From positions 1,054,001-1,118,000 of the forward strand of contig NZ_CP041063.1 in NCBI RefSeq assembly GCF_011082085.1: a DNA stretch of 64,000 bases, read 5' to 3'. Shown here in pieces: positions 9,488 through 19,018 of this stretch; position 1 is the first letter of the stretch; the number at the start of each line of letters is the position of its first letter. Made by a program: the position numbers and the translations under genes. The notes beneath the pieces are model-generated. The model had not been told where the DNA came from. It did not search any database and worked only from the letters and a program-made list of their open reading frames with translations. The stretch is from Bacillus sp. Cs-700. GTDB lineage: Bacteria; Bacillota; Bacilli; Bacillales; Guptibacillaceae.

Positions 9488-11380
9488 TTATGCCCTCTTT
9501 TGTTTTGCTGGAATCATTTTCTTTGCTTTCTCAGCAATGTCATCTGAAGTTAATCCAATTTCTTTTAATAACTCACTTACACTGCCGTGTTCGATATAAG
9601 CATCGGGAATTCCCATTCGTTGAATACCACCATGCTGATAGCCACTGTCATTAACATATTCTAGAATGGCACTACCAAATCCACCTTGGAGTATAGCTTC
9701 TTCTACTGTTAGCATCGGTAAGCCTTCTTGCATGAGATCTGCGATCATTTTCTCATCTAAAGGTTTTATGAAGCGAGCGTTAATTACACGAGCTGAAATA
9801 CCTTCTTTTTCTAATTTATCCGCAGCACTCAACAGATCTTGTAACGTAGGACCAAATGATAAGAGAGCAATATCCGTACCTTCACGAATAACTTCCCAGC
9901 TACCAATTTGAATTTCCTTTAGTTCTTGATCCATCTTCGTACCAATCCCGTTCCCTCTAGGATAGCGTACAGCAATTGGTCCCTGATTGTACTTCAAACT
10001 AGTATAAACCATATGCTGCAATTCATTCTCATCTTTCGCCATCATAAGGACCATATTAGGTAAGTGTCTAAGGAATGAGATATCAAAAACACCTTGGTGC
10101 GTTTCACCATCTGCTCCTACAAGACCAGAACGATCAATCGCTAGGAAAACATTCAAGTTTTGTCTGCAAACGTCATGAACGAGCTGATCATAAGCTCTTT
10201 GAAGAAACGTAGAATAAATCGATAAAACCGGTTTTAACTCCTGAGTTGCAAGTCCTGCAGCCATTGTAGTAGCATGCTGCTCAGCTATACCAACATCAAA
10301 AAGCCTTTCTGGAAATTGTTTTTCAAATGCTTCCCACTTAGAGCCTACTGTCATTGCTGGCGTGATGACTGAGATGCGATCGTCCTTCTCTGCAAGCTTT
10401 CGCACTGTTTCACTAACGACCTTACTATATCCAGGCGCTGCAACTTTCGGTTTAATTTGTTCACCTGCTTCAATCTTATAAGGACTCACACCGTGCCAAA
10501 CGCCAATTTGGTCGCTTTCTGCAGGTTGATAGCCTTTTCCTTTTTTCGTAAGTACGTGAATAAGGACCGGTCCTTTTGTCTTCTTAGCATATTTAACGTT
10601 TTCCATTAACGCTTCAACGTCATGACCATCTACTGGTCCAAGGTAGGTAAAACCAAGCTCCTCAAAGAAAATTCCTGAAACCAACAAATATTTCAAGGCA
10701 TCTTTCACGCGCTCAGCCGTTGAAGCTAGCGCTCCGCCAAACGCAGGGATTTTCTTTAGTAAATACTCAAGTTCATCTTTCGCTTTATGATATTTGCCAG
10801 CTGTGCGGAGCTTTCCTAAAATGTTATGAAGAGCACCTACGTTAGGAGCAATGGACATTTCATTGTCGTTTAAGATGACGAGCATATCTTTTTGTTCATG
10901 TCCGATATGATTAAGAGCTTCAAGCGCCATCCCTCCTGTAAGAGCCCCATCTCCAATAATCGCAACTACACTTTCGTCAGAGCCTTTCATATCTCGAGCA
11001 GCCGCCATCCCCATCGCTGCTGATAGTGAAGTAGAGCTATGCCCAGTTTCCCAGACGTCATGCTCACTTTCGTTTCGTTTTGGAAAACCACAAAGACCTT
11101 TATATTTACGTAGCGTATCAAATCTCGAAGCTCGTCCTGTGAGGATTTTATGGACATAAGCCTGATGGCCAACATCCCAAATAAATTTATCTTTTGGGCT
11201 ATCATAAATTTTATGAAGCACGATTGTAAGTTCTACTACGCCAAGATTAGGTCCAAGATGTCCACCAGTTTCGGATAGTTTGTTAATTAAAAAGCTTCTA
11301 ATCTCTTCAGCAAGCTCGGTCATATCGTTCATATCATAATTCTTTAGAAACTTAGGATTCTCAATCTTTTCTAAATCCAT
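9488..11380 (-). CDS. dxs: 1-deoxy-D-xylulose-5-phosphate synthase
   Basis: First enzyme of the MEP isoprenoid pathway: pyruvate plus glyceraldehyde-3-phosphate give DXP, using thiamine diphosphate. It has 630 residues, the usual length. The ThDP motif [18 protein letters not shown] (about 142-159), the interdomain GPVDGHD and the pyrimidine-domain [14 protein letters not shown] are visible. The ATG at 11380 has a GGGGAGGA site. In B. subtilis dxs follows ispA directly; here the OLE RNA and oapA are interposed. Confidence 0.97.
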   Translation of the reverse strand: MDLEKIENPKFLKNYDMNDMTELAEEIRSFLINKLSETGGHLGPNLGVVELTIVLHKIYDSPKDKFIWDVGHQAYVHKILTGRASRFDTLRKYKGLCGFPKRNESEHDVWETGHSSTSLSAAMGMAAARDMKGSDESVVAIIGDGALTGGMALEALNHIGHEQKDMLVILNDNEMSIAPNVGALHNILGKLRTAGKYHKAKDELEYLLKKIPAFGGALASTAERVKDALKYLLVSGIFFEELGFTYLGPVDGHDVEALMENVKYAKKTKGPVLIHVLTKKGKGYQPAESDQIGVWHGVSPYKIEAGEQIKPKVAAPGYSKVVSETVRKLAEKDDRISVITPAMTVGSKWEAFEKQFPERLFDVGIAEQHATTMAAGLATQELKPVLSIYSTFLQRAYDQLVHDVCRQNLNVFLAIDRSGLVGADGETHQGVFDISFLRHLPNMVLMMAKDENELQHMVYTSLKYNQGPIAVRYPRGNGIGTKMDQELKEIQIGSWEVIREGTDIALLSFGPTLQDLLSAADKLEKEGISARVINARFIKPLDEKMIADLMQEGLPMLTVEEAILQGGFGSAILEYVNDSGYQHGGIQRMGIPDAYIEHGSVSELLKEIGLTSDDIAEKAKKMIPAKQKRA

Positions 11381-11398
11381 GGGAATGTCCTCCCCTTC

Positions 11399-12007
11399 TT
11401 ATTTCGATTTACGGTTTCCCTTTTTCTTTTTGGATTGTTTGTCCACCATCTTGATCTTAAATGTTTTTTCTACATAGTATAAAAATCTACCTACTTGAAA
11501 AATGATACCTGTAGAAAAGTGGATGGCAAACGTTTTTCCGAGCGCTTTTCCTCCAACCGTTAACGCAGCAATGACGCTTGTAAATACTACTGATATTATA
11601 TATTGAAACAAAGATCCATCGCTATGTCCAAGCTGAAGTGTTAATTGGACGACAACGGTTGCAGAGGCTGTACCACTTATAATACCCGATATATCACCAA
11701 TTACATCATTACAGAAGCTTGCAACACGATCTGCGTTACGTGTCACAAAGATCGCATGTTTCGCACCAGTAAGACGTTCTGCGGCCATCGCATGAAATGG
11801 CACTTCGTTTGCGGCAGTAGAAGCTACACCAATTGTATCAAAGAATATCCCAATTAGAACGATCAAAAGAACCACAATCATACCAATTGCCCATGAAACT
11901 CCACTTAATACCGCTGTTGATATAATTGAAAAAATAGCCGCTAACACAAGTGTGATAACGGCAATAGCTAAACTCCAGTTTATGGATTTTGATACGGAAG
12001 CTTTCAT
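11399..12007 (-). CDS. oapA: OLE-associated protein A (DUF21-like membrane protein)
   Basis: A 202-residue membrane protein with four predicted transmembrane segments (about 12-34, 37-55, 112-132, 136-155) and a lysine-rich C-terminus (KQSKKKKGNRKSK). Between the segments lie conserved stretches GVASTAANEVPFHAMAAERL and RNADRVASFCNDVIGDISGI, typical of the DUF21/CNNM-like proteins that accompany OLE RNA. In Bacillus halodurans OapA binds OLE RNA and brings it to the membrane. Here it directly follows the OLE gene. The ATG at 12007 has an AAGGAG site 5 nt upstream. It is identified by family features plus context; dxs follows 18 nt later. Confidence 0.88.
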   Translation of the reverse strand: MKASVSKSINWSLAIAVITLVLAAIFSIISTAVLSGVSWAIGMIVVLLIVLIGIFFDTIGVASTAANEVPFHAMAAERLTGAKHAIFVTRNADRVASFCNDVIGDISGIISGTASATVVVQLTLQLGHSDGSLFQYIISVVFTSVIAALTVGGKALGKTFAIHFSTGIIFQVGRFLYYVEKTFKIKMVDKQSKKKKGNRKSK

Positions 12008-12044
12008 ATCTACTCCTTGTCCATTATATAATCACATAAAAATA

Positions 12045-12110
12045 GGTATTCAACTAACAGGACATCAAGGGGTCAGTTCGTTTCCCCCTGTTCCCTGTCA
12101 GTTGAATACC
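12045..12110 (-). other. 3'-terminal hairpin of OLE RNA
   Basis: Two 17-nt arms, 12110-12094 and 12061-12045, pair with a single mismatch position around a 32-nt loop. TATTTTTATG follows, so it may act as a weak terminator or processing boundary before the oapA start 38 nt further on. Confidence 0.7.
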
Positions 12111-12733
12111 CCTGCTGTATTATGTATCGCAGAGTGGTCACTTAAAGAGTAAAGACTGCGGCTTAGGTCCAGTAGGTTTTCCCAGATTGATACCTCAACG
12201 TCGCCGTTCAGGCGGTTTCCCTTTACATCAATCTTAGCGTAGTCACCATGCGCTAGACTGGATTACCACTTAGTCCGCACTATAATCCCCTTTAAGTGTC
12301 ACTCGGAACAGTCTAGGAGTTTTCCTCAACAGTTCCACACATTTCCTAGCCTCTTTTGCAGAGCAGATTTCATATGGGTGGTAGGAAAAAAGCGGCCGGC
12401 CGAGCTGCAAATTTCCAATAATCCATAATCCCCTCTAGCTCCACTCAAGGCAGGCTACGCTGTTCAACTGCGTTCCCATGCAGCTGCAACAGGTTCATAC
12501 CCCAATTCATAGCAGGCAGCGTTAACCGCTCTGCTACAAGAATGGGCCTCCGCGGAAGCAGGGTCAACGCCCACATGCCTTTGTGGATCGCCCTGCGACC
12601 TTAACTCCCAGCATCGACCCAAGTCTGGGCGACTCAAGCCAACACCAGGAACTTCATCGATGTGCCCTATGGCGGATTTTTAGGCCCGCCTTCAGAAATG
12701 GCGAACTGACTAGAATACTGCACCACTCAGTCT
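12045..12733 (-). ncRNA. ole: OLE RNA (Ornate Large Extremophilic RNA)
   Basis: A non-coding block of about 690 nt between ispA and oapA, clearly more GC-rich than its surroundings and with no credible reading frame. It carries many self-complementary elements. On the minus strand GGCGG...CCGCC hairpins at 12690-12671, GATTGAT pairs with ATCAATC around a nested CCGCC-TGAA-CGGCG hairpin (12234-12186), and the 3' end is a long hairpin of 17-nt arms at 12110-12045 (GGTATTCAACTGACAGG with CCTGTTAGTTGAATACC). OLE RNA is known from extremophilic Firmicutes in exactly this place (ispA-OLE-oapA-dxs) at about 600-700 nt, forms a membrane ribonucleoprotein with OapA, and is linked to cold, alcohol and Mg2+ stress tolerance. 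The 5' end is set from a promoter ending at 12740; the 3' end is taken as the base of the terminal hairpin. Confidence 0.92.
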
Positions 12734-12739
12734 TAATTT

Positions 12740-12768
12740 ATTATACCACACATTAGTTTTATGCTCAA
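12740..12768 (-). promoter_or_regulatory. Dedicated sigma-A promoter of OLE RNA
   Basis: On the minus strand TTGAGC (12768-12763), exactly 17 nt, then TATAAT (12745-12740). The -10 is perfect and is preceded by TGG, giving an extended -10. It lies in the 40 nt between the ispA stop and the OLE structured region, predicting transcription start near 12733. Confidence 0.75.
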
Positions 12769-12775
12769 TTATGTG

Positions 12776-13657
12776 TTAGTGGTCCCGCTCTACAATAAAT
12801 TTCGCAATAGATTGTAACGTGTCTTTTTGTACGTTAGCAGCAGTTAGATGGGCTAATCCCTCTTTAAAGTGATGATTAAGTTTTTCTTTTGCTCCGTCTA
12901 GCGTGAGAAGCTTTGGATACGTACTTTTTTCGTTCGTTTCATCACTACCAGGAAGTTTTCCGATCTTCCCTTCTTCTCCTTCAACGTCAAGTATATCATC
13001 GCTAATTTGGAAGGAAAGACCTATGTGTTCGCCAAAAGCACGTAGATGTTCACGTTGATGACTTGTTGCATGACCAATTATTGCCCCAGCCATAATAGAG
13101 AATACAAGAAGTTTTCCTGTTTTATGATGATGAATGTATTCAAGTTGTTCTAGCGTTAATTCTTGCTTCTCCCCGTCTAAATCCGCCATTTGTCCTCCTA
13201 CCATTCCGGAAGGACCAGCAGCGTGTGATAACAATTTAATCAAGTCAACTTTTTGTTCACTTGTTAAATTGGAATCTGCAATAAGTTCAAAGCTTTGGGT
13301 CAATAGCGCATCCCCAGCAAGAATTGCAGTCGCCTCTCCAAAAACGATATGGTTGGTTGGTTTACCTCGACGTAAATCGTCATTGTCCATTGCAGGCAAG
13401 TCATCATGAATCAATGAGTAAGTATGAATCATTTCAACCGCACACGCCACTGGAATGGCTTCTTTAATGGAGTGACCAAATGCTTCAACGGTAGCGAGCA
13501 TTAATATTGGACGGATACGTTTTCCACCGGCATGAATCGAATACAACATCGCATCCTTCAATGATTCCGGCATCTCCAAACGGTCAATATATGCGGGAAG
13601 TTGTTCATCCAACAGTTTCTTACATTCGTTCATATAGGAACTGAGATCTGAAGTCAC
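12776..13657 (-). CDS. ispA: Farnesyl diphosphate synthase
   Basis: Short-chain trans-prenyltransferase condensing IPP with DMAPP and GPP; 293 residues (B. subtilis 296). The first Asp-rich motif [10 protein letters not shown] (about 84-93), followed by RRGKPTNH, and the second, DDILD, are intact. GGKRIRP lies at about 44. The start is GTG at 13657 in a GTGA overlap with the xseB stop, implying translational coupling. OLE RNA follows 40 nt downstream. Confidence 0.96.
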   Translation of the reverse strand: MTSDLSSYMNECKKLLDEQLPAYIDRLEMPESLKDAMLYSIHAGGKRIRPILMLATVEAFGHSIKEAIPVACAVEMIHTYSLIHDDLPAMDNDDLRRGKPTNHIVFGEATAILAGDALLTQSFELIADSNLTSEQKVDLIKLLSHAAGPSGMVGGQMADLDGEKQELTLEQLEYIHHHKTGKLLVFSIMAGAIIGHATSHQREHLRAFGEHIGLSFQISDDILDVEGEEGKIGKLPGSDETNEKSTYPKLLTLDGAKEKLNHHFKEGLAHLTAANVQKDTLQSIAKFIVERDH

Positions 13658-13890
13658 GCTTCATCCCCCTGGACAGAAAAACGTTTAATTTCACCGTTTT
13701 CTTCAACAATTTGATCCATTTTACCCTCAACAGATTGTAGTTTCTCATGACATACATTTGATAAATTCATTCCTTCTTGAAAGAGTGAAATCGCTTTTTC
13801 AAGAGGTACGTTACCTTCTTCCAATGCTCCGACAATTTGCTCTAACTTTTCCATCGCTTCTTCAAATGTTACGTTCTCATTTTTCTCCAT
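13654..13890 (-). CDS. xseB: Exodeoxyribonuclease VII small subunit
   Basis: A 78-residue XseB; the family is 70-85. It binds several copies to XseA to form the single-strand-specific exonuclease. The typical [33 protein letters not shown] helical pair fills residues 7-40. The ATG at 13890 has AGGAGAG 7 nt upstream; an in-frame GTG at 13899 sits right on that site and is unlikely. It overlaps the xseA end by 14 nt and ispA by a GTGA. Confidence 0.95.
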   Translation of the reverse strand: MEKNENVTFEEAMEKLEQIVGALEEGNVPLEKAISLFQEGMNLSNVCHEKLQSVEGKMDQIVEENGEIKRFSVQGDEA

Positions 13891-15235
13891 TCGAATCACT
13901 CTCCTCTAATCCCCATACATGGCAATCAATTTTTCCATCTGTCATTTCAAGTTTTAGAATATCTCCAGGGTGAACCTGATGAACAGATTTAATGAGTTCT
14001 TCTTCTTTATATGCAAGGCTATAGCCACGCTCCATTACTTTCAATGGACTTAAAGCATTCAGTTTCCCTGCAACAAGCGAAAAATCACGTTGTTTTCCCA
14101 GTAGAACACGCTGCATTTCTTTATTTAAAGAATGCTTAAGCTCTTCAAGCTCCTGATTCGCTTCTTTAAGAAGTTTTTGTGGATGCTGCTTCACTAGCTG
14201 TTTATGATTTCGTTCTACTCTCTCTGTTGTATATGATAGCAATCGCTTCATATTTCGTTGCATTCGTTCAACTTGCAAATCAAGCTCTTGTTCCTTTTGT
14301 TTCAATAATTGATCAGGGTAACGAAATGCATATGACTTCTGGAGGTTTGACAACCGATCTCGATCCGTAGCTAACTTTTCTTGCATAACTCTCATTAACC
14401 TATGTACTCGTTGGTCAACCCGCTCTTTTAATTCTACTACGCTGGGTACTGCCAGTTCAGCTGCTCCAGTTGGGGTTGGTGCTCTTAGATCAGATACAAA
14501 ATCAGCAATTGTATAATCGGTTTCATGGCCAACAGCTGATATAATTGGCACTCTTGAATTTGCTATACTTCTTGCAACTTCTTCTTCGTTAAACGCCCAT
14601 AACTCTTCAATTGATCCTCCACCACGTCCAACAATCAGCACATCAATCATTTTCATGGCATTTGCCATCTCGATCGCCTGAACAATTGATCCCTTAGCAC
14701 GATTCCCCTGAACGAGAACGGGAAACACCGTTATCCTAGCAGCAGGATAACGTCTTTTGATTGTTGTAAAAATATCTCGAATAGCTGCTCCAGTTGGGGA
14801 GGTAATCACTCCAATTTCTGAAGGATATCGGGGTATTTGCTGTTTGAGGTTTTCTGAAAACAATCCTTCAAAATCGAGTTTTCGTTTCAATTCTTCATAA
14901 GCTAAATACAAATTCCCAATTCCATCAGGCTGCATTTCTTTTGCATAGAGCTGATATTGACCATACGGTTCAAACACTGATATCTCGCCTCGAATAAGGA
15001 CTTTCATCCCGCTTTCCGGCTTGAATTTCATATGTCGATTGTTTCCGGCAAACATCACTGCCTGAACACGCGACTTATCATCTTTTACAGTAAAATAAAG
15101 ATGCCCTCGATTGTGAAGCTTCACATTCGATAGTTCACCACGTAACCAGACATCTTGAAGTGCTGGCTCATTATCAATCATCCGCTTCACGTGTCTCGTA
15201 AGGGCTGTAACCGATATATAGCGATCCGCTTTCAC
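13877..15235 (-). CDS. xseA: Exodeoxyribonuclease VII large subunit
   Basis: Large catalytic subunit, 452 residues. The N-terminal OB fold (about 8-100, with [20 protein letters not shown]) is followed by the catalytic domain with [14 protein letters not shown] and [19 protein letters not shown], then long coiled-coil helices (about 270-400). The start is GTG at 15235 behind GAGGAGGGG. It lies 21 nt after nusB, leaving no room for folD, which separates them in B. subtilis. Confidence 0.96.
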   Translation of the reverse strand: MKADRYISVTALTRHVKRMIDNEPALQDVWLRGELSNVKLHNRGHLYFTVKDDKSRVQAVMFAGNNRHMKFKPESGMKVLIRGEISVFEPYGQYQLYAKEMQPDGIGNLYLAYEELKRKLDFEGLFSENLKQQIPRYPSEIGVITSPTGAAIRDIFTTIKRRYPAARITVFPVLVQGNRAKGSIVQAIEMANAMKMIDVLIVGRGGGSIEELWAFNEEEVARSIANSRVPIISAVGHETDYTIADFVSDLRAPTPTGAAELAVPSVVELKERVDQRVHRLMRVMQEKLATDRDRLSNLQKSYAFRYPDQLLKQKEQELDLQVERMQRNMKRLLSYTTERVERNHKQLVKQHPQKLLKEANQELEELKHSLNKEMQRVLLGKQRDFSLVAGKLNALSPLKVMERGYSLAYKEEELIKSVHQVHPGDILKLEMTDGKIDCHVWGLEESDSNGEK

Positions 15236-15256
15236 AACGTTCCCCTCCTCATTGAA

Positions 15257-15643
15257 TTAGCTTTTTTGTATGATTTTAGAGAGGACTCCATTTACAAAGC
15301 GTCCCGATTCTTCTCCACCGAATAATTTTGCTAGTTCCACGGCTTCATTCAAACTAACATTTACTGGTATATCATCTCTCATAACTATTTCATATGAAGC
15401 CATCCGAAGAACAGAACGGTCTACATTACCAATGCGGCTAAAGGTCCAGTTAACAAGGTTCTCTTTAATGACTGCATCAATCTTTTCGAGATTCTCAAGC
15501 GTTCCGAAGACAAGCTCAGATAGAAACTCGTCACCTTCTCCCTCATTTAATACGTGTTGCAGGGCTTCACGTGGATCGGTGTCTGTTACATCTATTTGAA
15601 ACAATACCTGGATGGCTTTTTCTCTTGCATGTCTTCTTTTCAT
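15257..15643 (-). CDS. nusB: Transcription antitermination factor NusB
   Basis: All-helical RNA-binding protein of rRNA antitermination complexes, 128 residues (B. subtilis 131). The N-terminal RRHAREKAIQVLFQIDVT and the C-terminal ELAKLFGGEESGRFVNGVLSKI are characteristic. It is the first gene of the nusB-xseAB-ispA run. The ATG at 15643 is preceded by AAAGGGAG. Confidence 0.95.
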   Translation of the reverse strand: MKRRHAREKAIQVLFQIDVTDTDPREALQHVLNEGEGDEFLSELVFGTLENLEKIDAVIKENLVNWTFSRIGNVDRSVLRMASYEIVMRDDIPVNVSLNEAVELAKLFGGEESGRFVNGVLSKIIQKS

Positions 15644-15682
15644 TGCTATACTCCCTTTACGCTTATATTGCTATACCAATAA

Positions 15683-15691
15683 ATAATAGCA
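15683..15691 (-). promoter_or_regulatory. Candidate extended -10 promoter of nusB operon
   Basis: On the minus strand TGCTATTAT (15691-15683) is an extended -10, 40 nt before the nusB start and after the upstream terminator. No convincing -35 is present, so this is tentative. Confidence 0.35.
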
Positions 15692-15820
15692 TAATGTTGA
15701 GGACAAATACAGGTTTTGCAATGTCCAATTGTTTTCATAAACTTAGGAAGGTTCATGAAAGTTGCTCGGATGCGTAAAATTTATTTCATTCATGAGTGAA
15801 GTTATATTCGTAAAAAAAGC

Positions 15821-15859
15821 CAAAAAAATAAGCAGAGGGGAGATGCCCCGCTGCTTATT
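15821..15859 (-). terminator. Terminator of the accBC-yqhY operon
   Basis: On the minus strand AATAAGCAG-C-GGGG pairs with CCCC-T-CTGCTTATT around CATCT, followed by TTTTTTT. The yqhY stop codon lies wholly inside the 5' arm. Confidence 0.85.
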
Positions 15860-16250
15860 CTTCGTCTTCAGTTTCTTTTTTATCAAACGTAATTCCAACA
15901 ACGCTCACATTAACTGCGCTGATTTCTAGCGCAGTCATTGTTAGAAGCGCCTGTCGAATGTTTTCTTGTACCTTCTCACACACTTCAGGAATGGATAAAC
16001 CATAGCTTACCACAACGTATGCATCCAAAATAATGCCATCCTCATCAAGCTCTACCTTGACACCTTTTCGATGATCTTTTCGCCCAAAGCGTTCCACAAC
16101 ACCTGAAGCAAAATTCCCTCTCATTTCTGCGACACCGTCAACTTCTGAAGCAGCAATACTACCGATTACTTCAATAACTTCTGGTGATATTTCGACTTTT
16201 CCAAGTCCAGTATCGTGCTCTTCCATTTCAAATGATTGAAGTTCATTCAT
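15855..16250 (-). CDS. yqhY: Asp23/Gls24 family protein YqhY
   Basis: A 131-residue Asp23/Gls24-family protein. LGKVEISPEVIEVIGSIAAS (about 16-35) is the family signature. In B. subtilis YqhY is encoded with accBC and is thought to modulate acetyl-CoA carboxylase activity; the same accB-accC-yqhY order occurs here, with yqhY 10 nt after accC. The ATG at 16250 has GAGGT 7 nt upstream; the in-frame GTG at 16259 overlaps that site. Confidence 0.93.
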   Translation of the reverse strand: MNELQSFEMEEHDTGLGKVEISPEVIEVIGSIAASEVDGVAEMRGNFASGVVERFGRKDHRKGVKVELDEDGIILDAYVVVSYGLSIPEVCEKVQENIRQALLTMTALEISAVNVSVVGITFDKKETEDEE

Positions 16251-16260
16251 ATTGAACACC

Positions 16261-17628
16261 TCACTTAGAATTCGTTGATTGTTCTGTTAAATCGTATTTC
16301 TCAAGAAACTTAGTATTGAAATCGCCGCTTACAAATTTCTCGTGACTCATTAAACGCATATGGAATGGAATTGTCGTTTTGACACCTTCCACCACAAACT
16401 CTCCAAGAGCTCGCTTCATTCTAGCAATCGCTTCTTCTCTTGTATCAGCGTAAGTAATGAGCTTTGCTACCATTGAATCATAGAAAGGCAAAATATCATA
16501 ACCAGGATAGACAGCAGAATCTACACGAACGCCAAACCCACCTGGAGGGAGGTACATGTCCACCTTCCCTGGAGAGGGCATGAATTTCTTGTCAGGGTCT
16601 TCTGCATTAATGCGACATTCAATCGCCCATCCTTTGAACGTTACATCTTCCTGAGTGTATCGCAACGTTTCATCAGAAGCAGCTCGAATTTGCTCTTTAA
16701 TTAAATCAATACCCGTTACCATTTCTGTCACAGGATGCTCAACCTGAATACGTGTATTCATTTCCATAAAATAAAAATTCCCTGTTGGCTCAAAAATAAA
16801 CTCAACAGTTCCTGCACCAGAATATTGGACGGCTTTCGCAGCACGAACGGCAGCATCACCCATTTTTTTTCTGATGGTTTCATCAAGAGCTGGGGAAGGG
16901 GTTTCCTCTACAAGCTTCTGCAAACGTCTTTGGATTGAGCAATCTCGCTCTCCAAGATGGATCGCATTGCCATGATTATCAGCAAGGACCTGAATTTCCA
17001 CATGGCGAAAATCTTCGATAAACTTCTCAATGTAGACACCAGGATTACCAAATGCAGTCGATGCTTCCTGCTGGGTAATGTTAATTCCTTTTACTAATTC
17101 GTTTTCATCCTTAGCAATCCGGATACCTTTACCACCACCGCCAGCGGTCGCTTTAATAATGACAGGATACCCCATCTCATTAGCTAAAGCTACCGCTTCG
17201 TCTGCATCCTTCACGATGCCCTCAGAACCGGGTACAATCGGAACTCCCGCTTCCTTCATCGTTGTTCTAGCAACGTCCTTGGTACCCATACGACTAATCG
17301 CCTCAGGGCTTGGTCCAATGAACGTAATATTGCACTCTCTACATAACTCTGCAAAGTCTGCGTTTTCCGAAAGAAATCCATAACCAGGATGAATCGCATC
17401 AACACCGGTTACCGTTGCAATACTCATGATGTTGGTGAAATTTAAATAGCTGTCTTTTGAAGCAGTTGGTCCAATACAATAAGCTTCATCTGCTAACCTA
17501 ACATGCAGGGCTTCTTTATCGGCTTGAGAATACACAGCAACCGTTTCAATTCCAAGCTCTTCACAAGCACGGATAATTCGAACGGCAATTTCTCCTCGAT
17601 TGGCTACAAGTACTTTCTTAATCTCCAT
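16261..17628 (-). CDS. accC: Acetyl-CoA carboxylase, biotin carboxylase subunit
   Basis: ATP-grasp enzyme carboxylating the biotin on AccB with bicarbonate, the first step of malonyl-CoA synthesis; 455 residues, a standard length. The N-terminal [18 protein letters not shown], the glycine-rich ATP loop [14 protein letters not shown] (about 159-172), the Mg/ATP residues in [14 protein letters not shown] (about 288-301) and the conserved C-terminal domain are all present. It follows accB by 11 nt. Confidence 0.97.
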   Translation of the reverse strand: MEIKKVLVANRGEIAVRIIRACEELGIETVAVYSQADKEALHVRLADEAYCIGPTASKDSYLNFTNIMSIATVTGVDAIHPGYGFLSENADFAELCRECNITFIGPSPEAISRMGTKDVARTTMKEAGVPIVPGSEGIVKDADEAVALANEMGYPVIIKATAGGGGKGIRIAKDENELVKGINITQQEASTAFGNPGVYIEKFIEDFRHVEIQVLADNHGNAIHLGERDCSIQRRLQKLVEETPSPALDETIRKKMGDAAVRAAKAVQYSGAGTVEFIFEPTGNFYFMEMNTRIQVEHPVTEMVTGIDLIKEQIRAASDETLRYTQEDVTFKGWAIECRINAEDPDKKFMPSPGKVDMYLPPGGFGVRVDSAVYPGYDILPFYDSMVAKLITYADTREEAIARMKRALGEFVVEGVKTTIPFHMRLMSHEKFVSGDFNTKFLEKYDLTEQSTNSK

Positions 17629-17639
17629 ACCATCATCAC

Positions 17640-18128
17640 CTATGCTTTCACTAAAAACAGAGGTTGTCCGTATTCAACTAGCTGTCCATCCTCAACTAGC
17701 ATTTCAACGATTTCTCCATTTACCTCTGCTTCTATTTCATTAAAAAGCTTCATTGCTTCAATGATGCAGACTACGCTATCTTCTGAAACTTTCTCTCCAG
17801 TTTTCACGTAAAGTTCCGATTCTGGATTCGGACGAGCATAGAACGTTCCAACCATTGGTGATTCGATTTTATGTAATGATTCATCTTGTACTTCTTCTTT
17901 TTGAGCCGCTTTAGGTTCTTCTTTTACAGGAGAAGAAGCCGGCATCGTTTGATCAACAGGCTGTTGTGCAATGGTTTGCTGTACAGGTTGTTGAACAGGT
18001 GCTTCTGCATATTGCACTTCATTTTTCTTTAATACAATCTTAGATCCATCACTTTCATATTCAAATTCATCAATGCTTGATTGATCAATTAGTTTGATCA
18101 ATTCGCGAATTTCTTGAACTTTTAACAA
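17640..18128 (-). CDS. accB: Acetyl-CoA carboxylase, biotin carboxyl carrier protein
   Basis: A 162-residue carrier. The N-terminal helix [20 protein letters not shown] leads to a Gln/Pro-rich linker (about 45-75) and the C-terminal biotinyl domain with the thumb region [15 protein letters not shown] and modified lysine in EAMKL (about residue 127). I start at the TTG at 18128, which has GGGAG 8 nt upstream and matches the family N-terminus. The GTG at 18137 is too close to the site. It is the first gene of accB-accC-yqhY. Confidence 0.94.
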   Translation of the reverse strand: MLKVQEIRELIKLIDQSSIDEFEYESDGSKIVLKKNEVQYAEAPVQQPVQQTIAQQPVDQTMPASSPVKEEPKAAQKEEVQDESLHKIESPMVGTFYARPNPESELYVKTGEKVSEDSVVCIIEAMKLFNEIEAEVNGEIVEMLVEDGQLVEYGQPLFLVKA

Positions 18129-18431
18129 GATTTCCACTCCCTGTCGTCTTTTTGCTAATTTTAGATAGTAAGGAGGTTTTCTGTATAGAAGACACTCTCC
18201 AACTTATAGCGATTATAGCATAATAATAATGACCTTTAGTATCTCCCGTAAAACTTACAGTCAATCAAACCTTATGATTAAGACCATTATATAACAGCTG
18301 GTCCTAAGCCTATTTATCATATCATATCTTACGGTTACTTGGTAGAAGTCAACTTTGCATGACCTCCTCCCCTAAGGGTAACAAATAAAGAAATCGTTTT
18401 CACTAGTATTTTTGAAAACGCGCCTAATTAT
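18129..18431. other. Intergenic region between spoIIIAH and accB
   Basis: About 300 nt without a credible gene. It must hold the accB promoter. TATAAT-like hexamers occur on the minus strand (18217-18212 and 18291-18286) but neither has a good -35. An 8-bp inverted repeat CGTTTTCA/TGAAAACG (18395-18402 and 18413-18420) has no recognised function. No FapR palindrome was found. Confidence 0.5.
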
Positions 18432-18461
18432 AAAAAAAGAGATGGAGTAATCTCCATCTCT
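18432..18461 (-). terminator. Terminator of the spoIIIA operon
   Basis: On the minus strand AGAGATGGAG-ATTA-CTCCATCTCT has a perfect 10-bp stem followed by TTTTTTT. The TAG stop of spoIIIAH overlaps the stem by two bases. Confidence 0.9.
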
Positions 18462-19017
18462 ACTTTGCCACAGGCTGAAATTCTACAGCAATTCTATGAC
18501 CTTCCCCTAACTGTTCTTCTGCTAGCACCATAATGTTATTTGCTTCTTCATTTGATAGCTGATCCGCTTTAACAATTACTCTTACTTTTTCGTCTTCAAG
18601 GGTATAAACCACTGCATCACTATACCCTTCTGACTTAATCACATTCTCTAGAACTGATTCCTTTTGAGACAATGCCATTAATTCTTGACGCTGTTCGTGT
18701 GCTTCATTTCGTAAGTCTGCTGATGCTTCACTTGCTATCACAGCCGTATAATCTTCAATCGCTGCATCTCGCTTTTCTTGAATTTCAAGCCTTAGCGCCG
18801 CAAAGACTTCATCACCAGAAACATTCATCGAAACAGACTTATCTTCAACACCATTCGTTTCTTTTGCTTCTTCTCCTTTCGCTCCTTCCTCGCTTTGCTC
18901 CTGATCTCCCACATATGCCACATTATCTGAACCAGGTGTCATGATGTAATAAGCTGATAAAACGATAATTAAACTTAGCATTGTCAATAACCATACCGTT
19001 TGCTTTTTTAAGACCAT
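18460..19017 (-). CDS. spoIIIAH: Stage III sporulation protein AH
   Basis: Mother-cell partner of forespore SpoIIQ in the feeding-tube channel; 185 residues. There is one N-terminal membrane segment (VWLLTMLSLIIVLSAYYIM, about 8-26), an acidic linker and a C-terminal YscJ/FliF-like ring domain (about 90-185, RQELMALSQKE...EGYSDAVVYTLED). It is shorter than B. subtilis SpoIIIAH (218), mainly in the linker. It is last in the operon, with its ATG right after the spoIIIAG stop codon. Confidence 0.93.
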   Translation of the reverse strand: MVLKKQTVWLLTMLSLIIVLSAYYIMTPGSDNVAYVGDQEQSEEGAKGEEAKETNGVEDKSVSMNVSGDEVFAALRLEIQEKRDAAIEDYTAVIASEASADLRNEAHEQRQELMALSQKESVLENVIKSEGYSDAVVYTLEDEKVRVIVKADQLSNEEANNIMVLAEEQLGEGHRIAVEFQPVAK

Positions 19018-19018
19018 T

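Noticed and set aside
12050-12740. Short reading frames within the OLE region (for example 11952-12152 on the plus strand)
   Set aside because: They follow no ribosome-binding site, have no codon bias and lie across conserved RNA helices; the block is an RNA gene.
18395-18420. CGTTTTCA/TGAAAACG inverted repeat as a FapR or catabolite-response site
   Set aside because: It matches neither the FapR palindrome (TTAGTA...TACTAA) nor the cre consensus.
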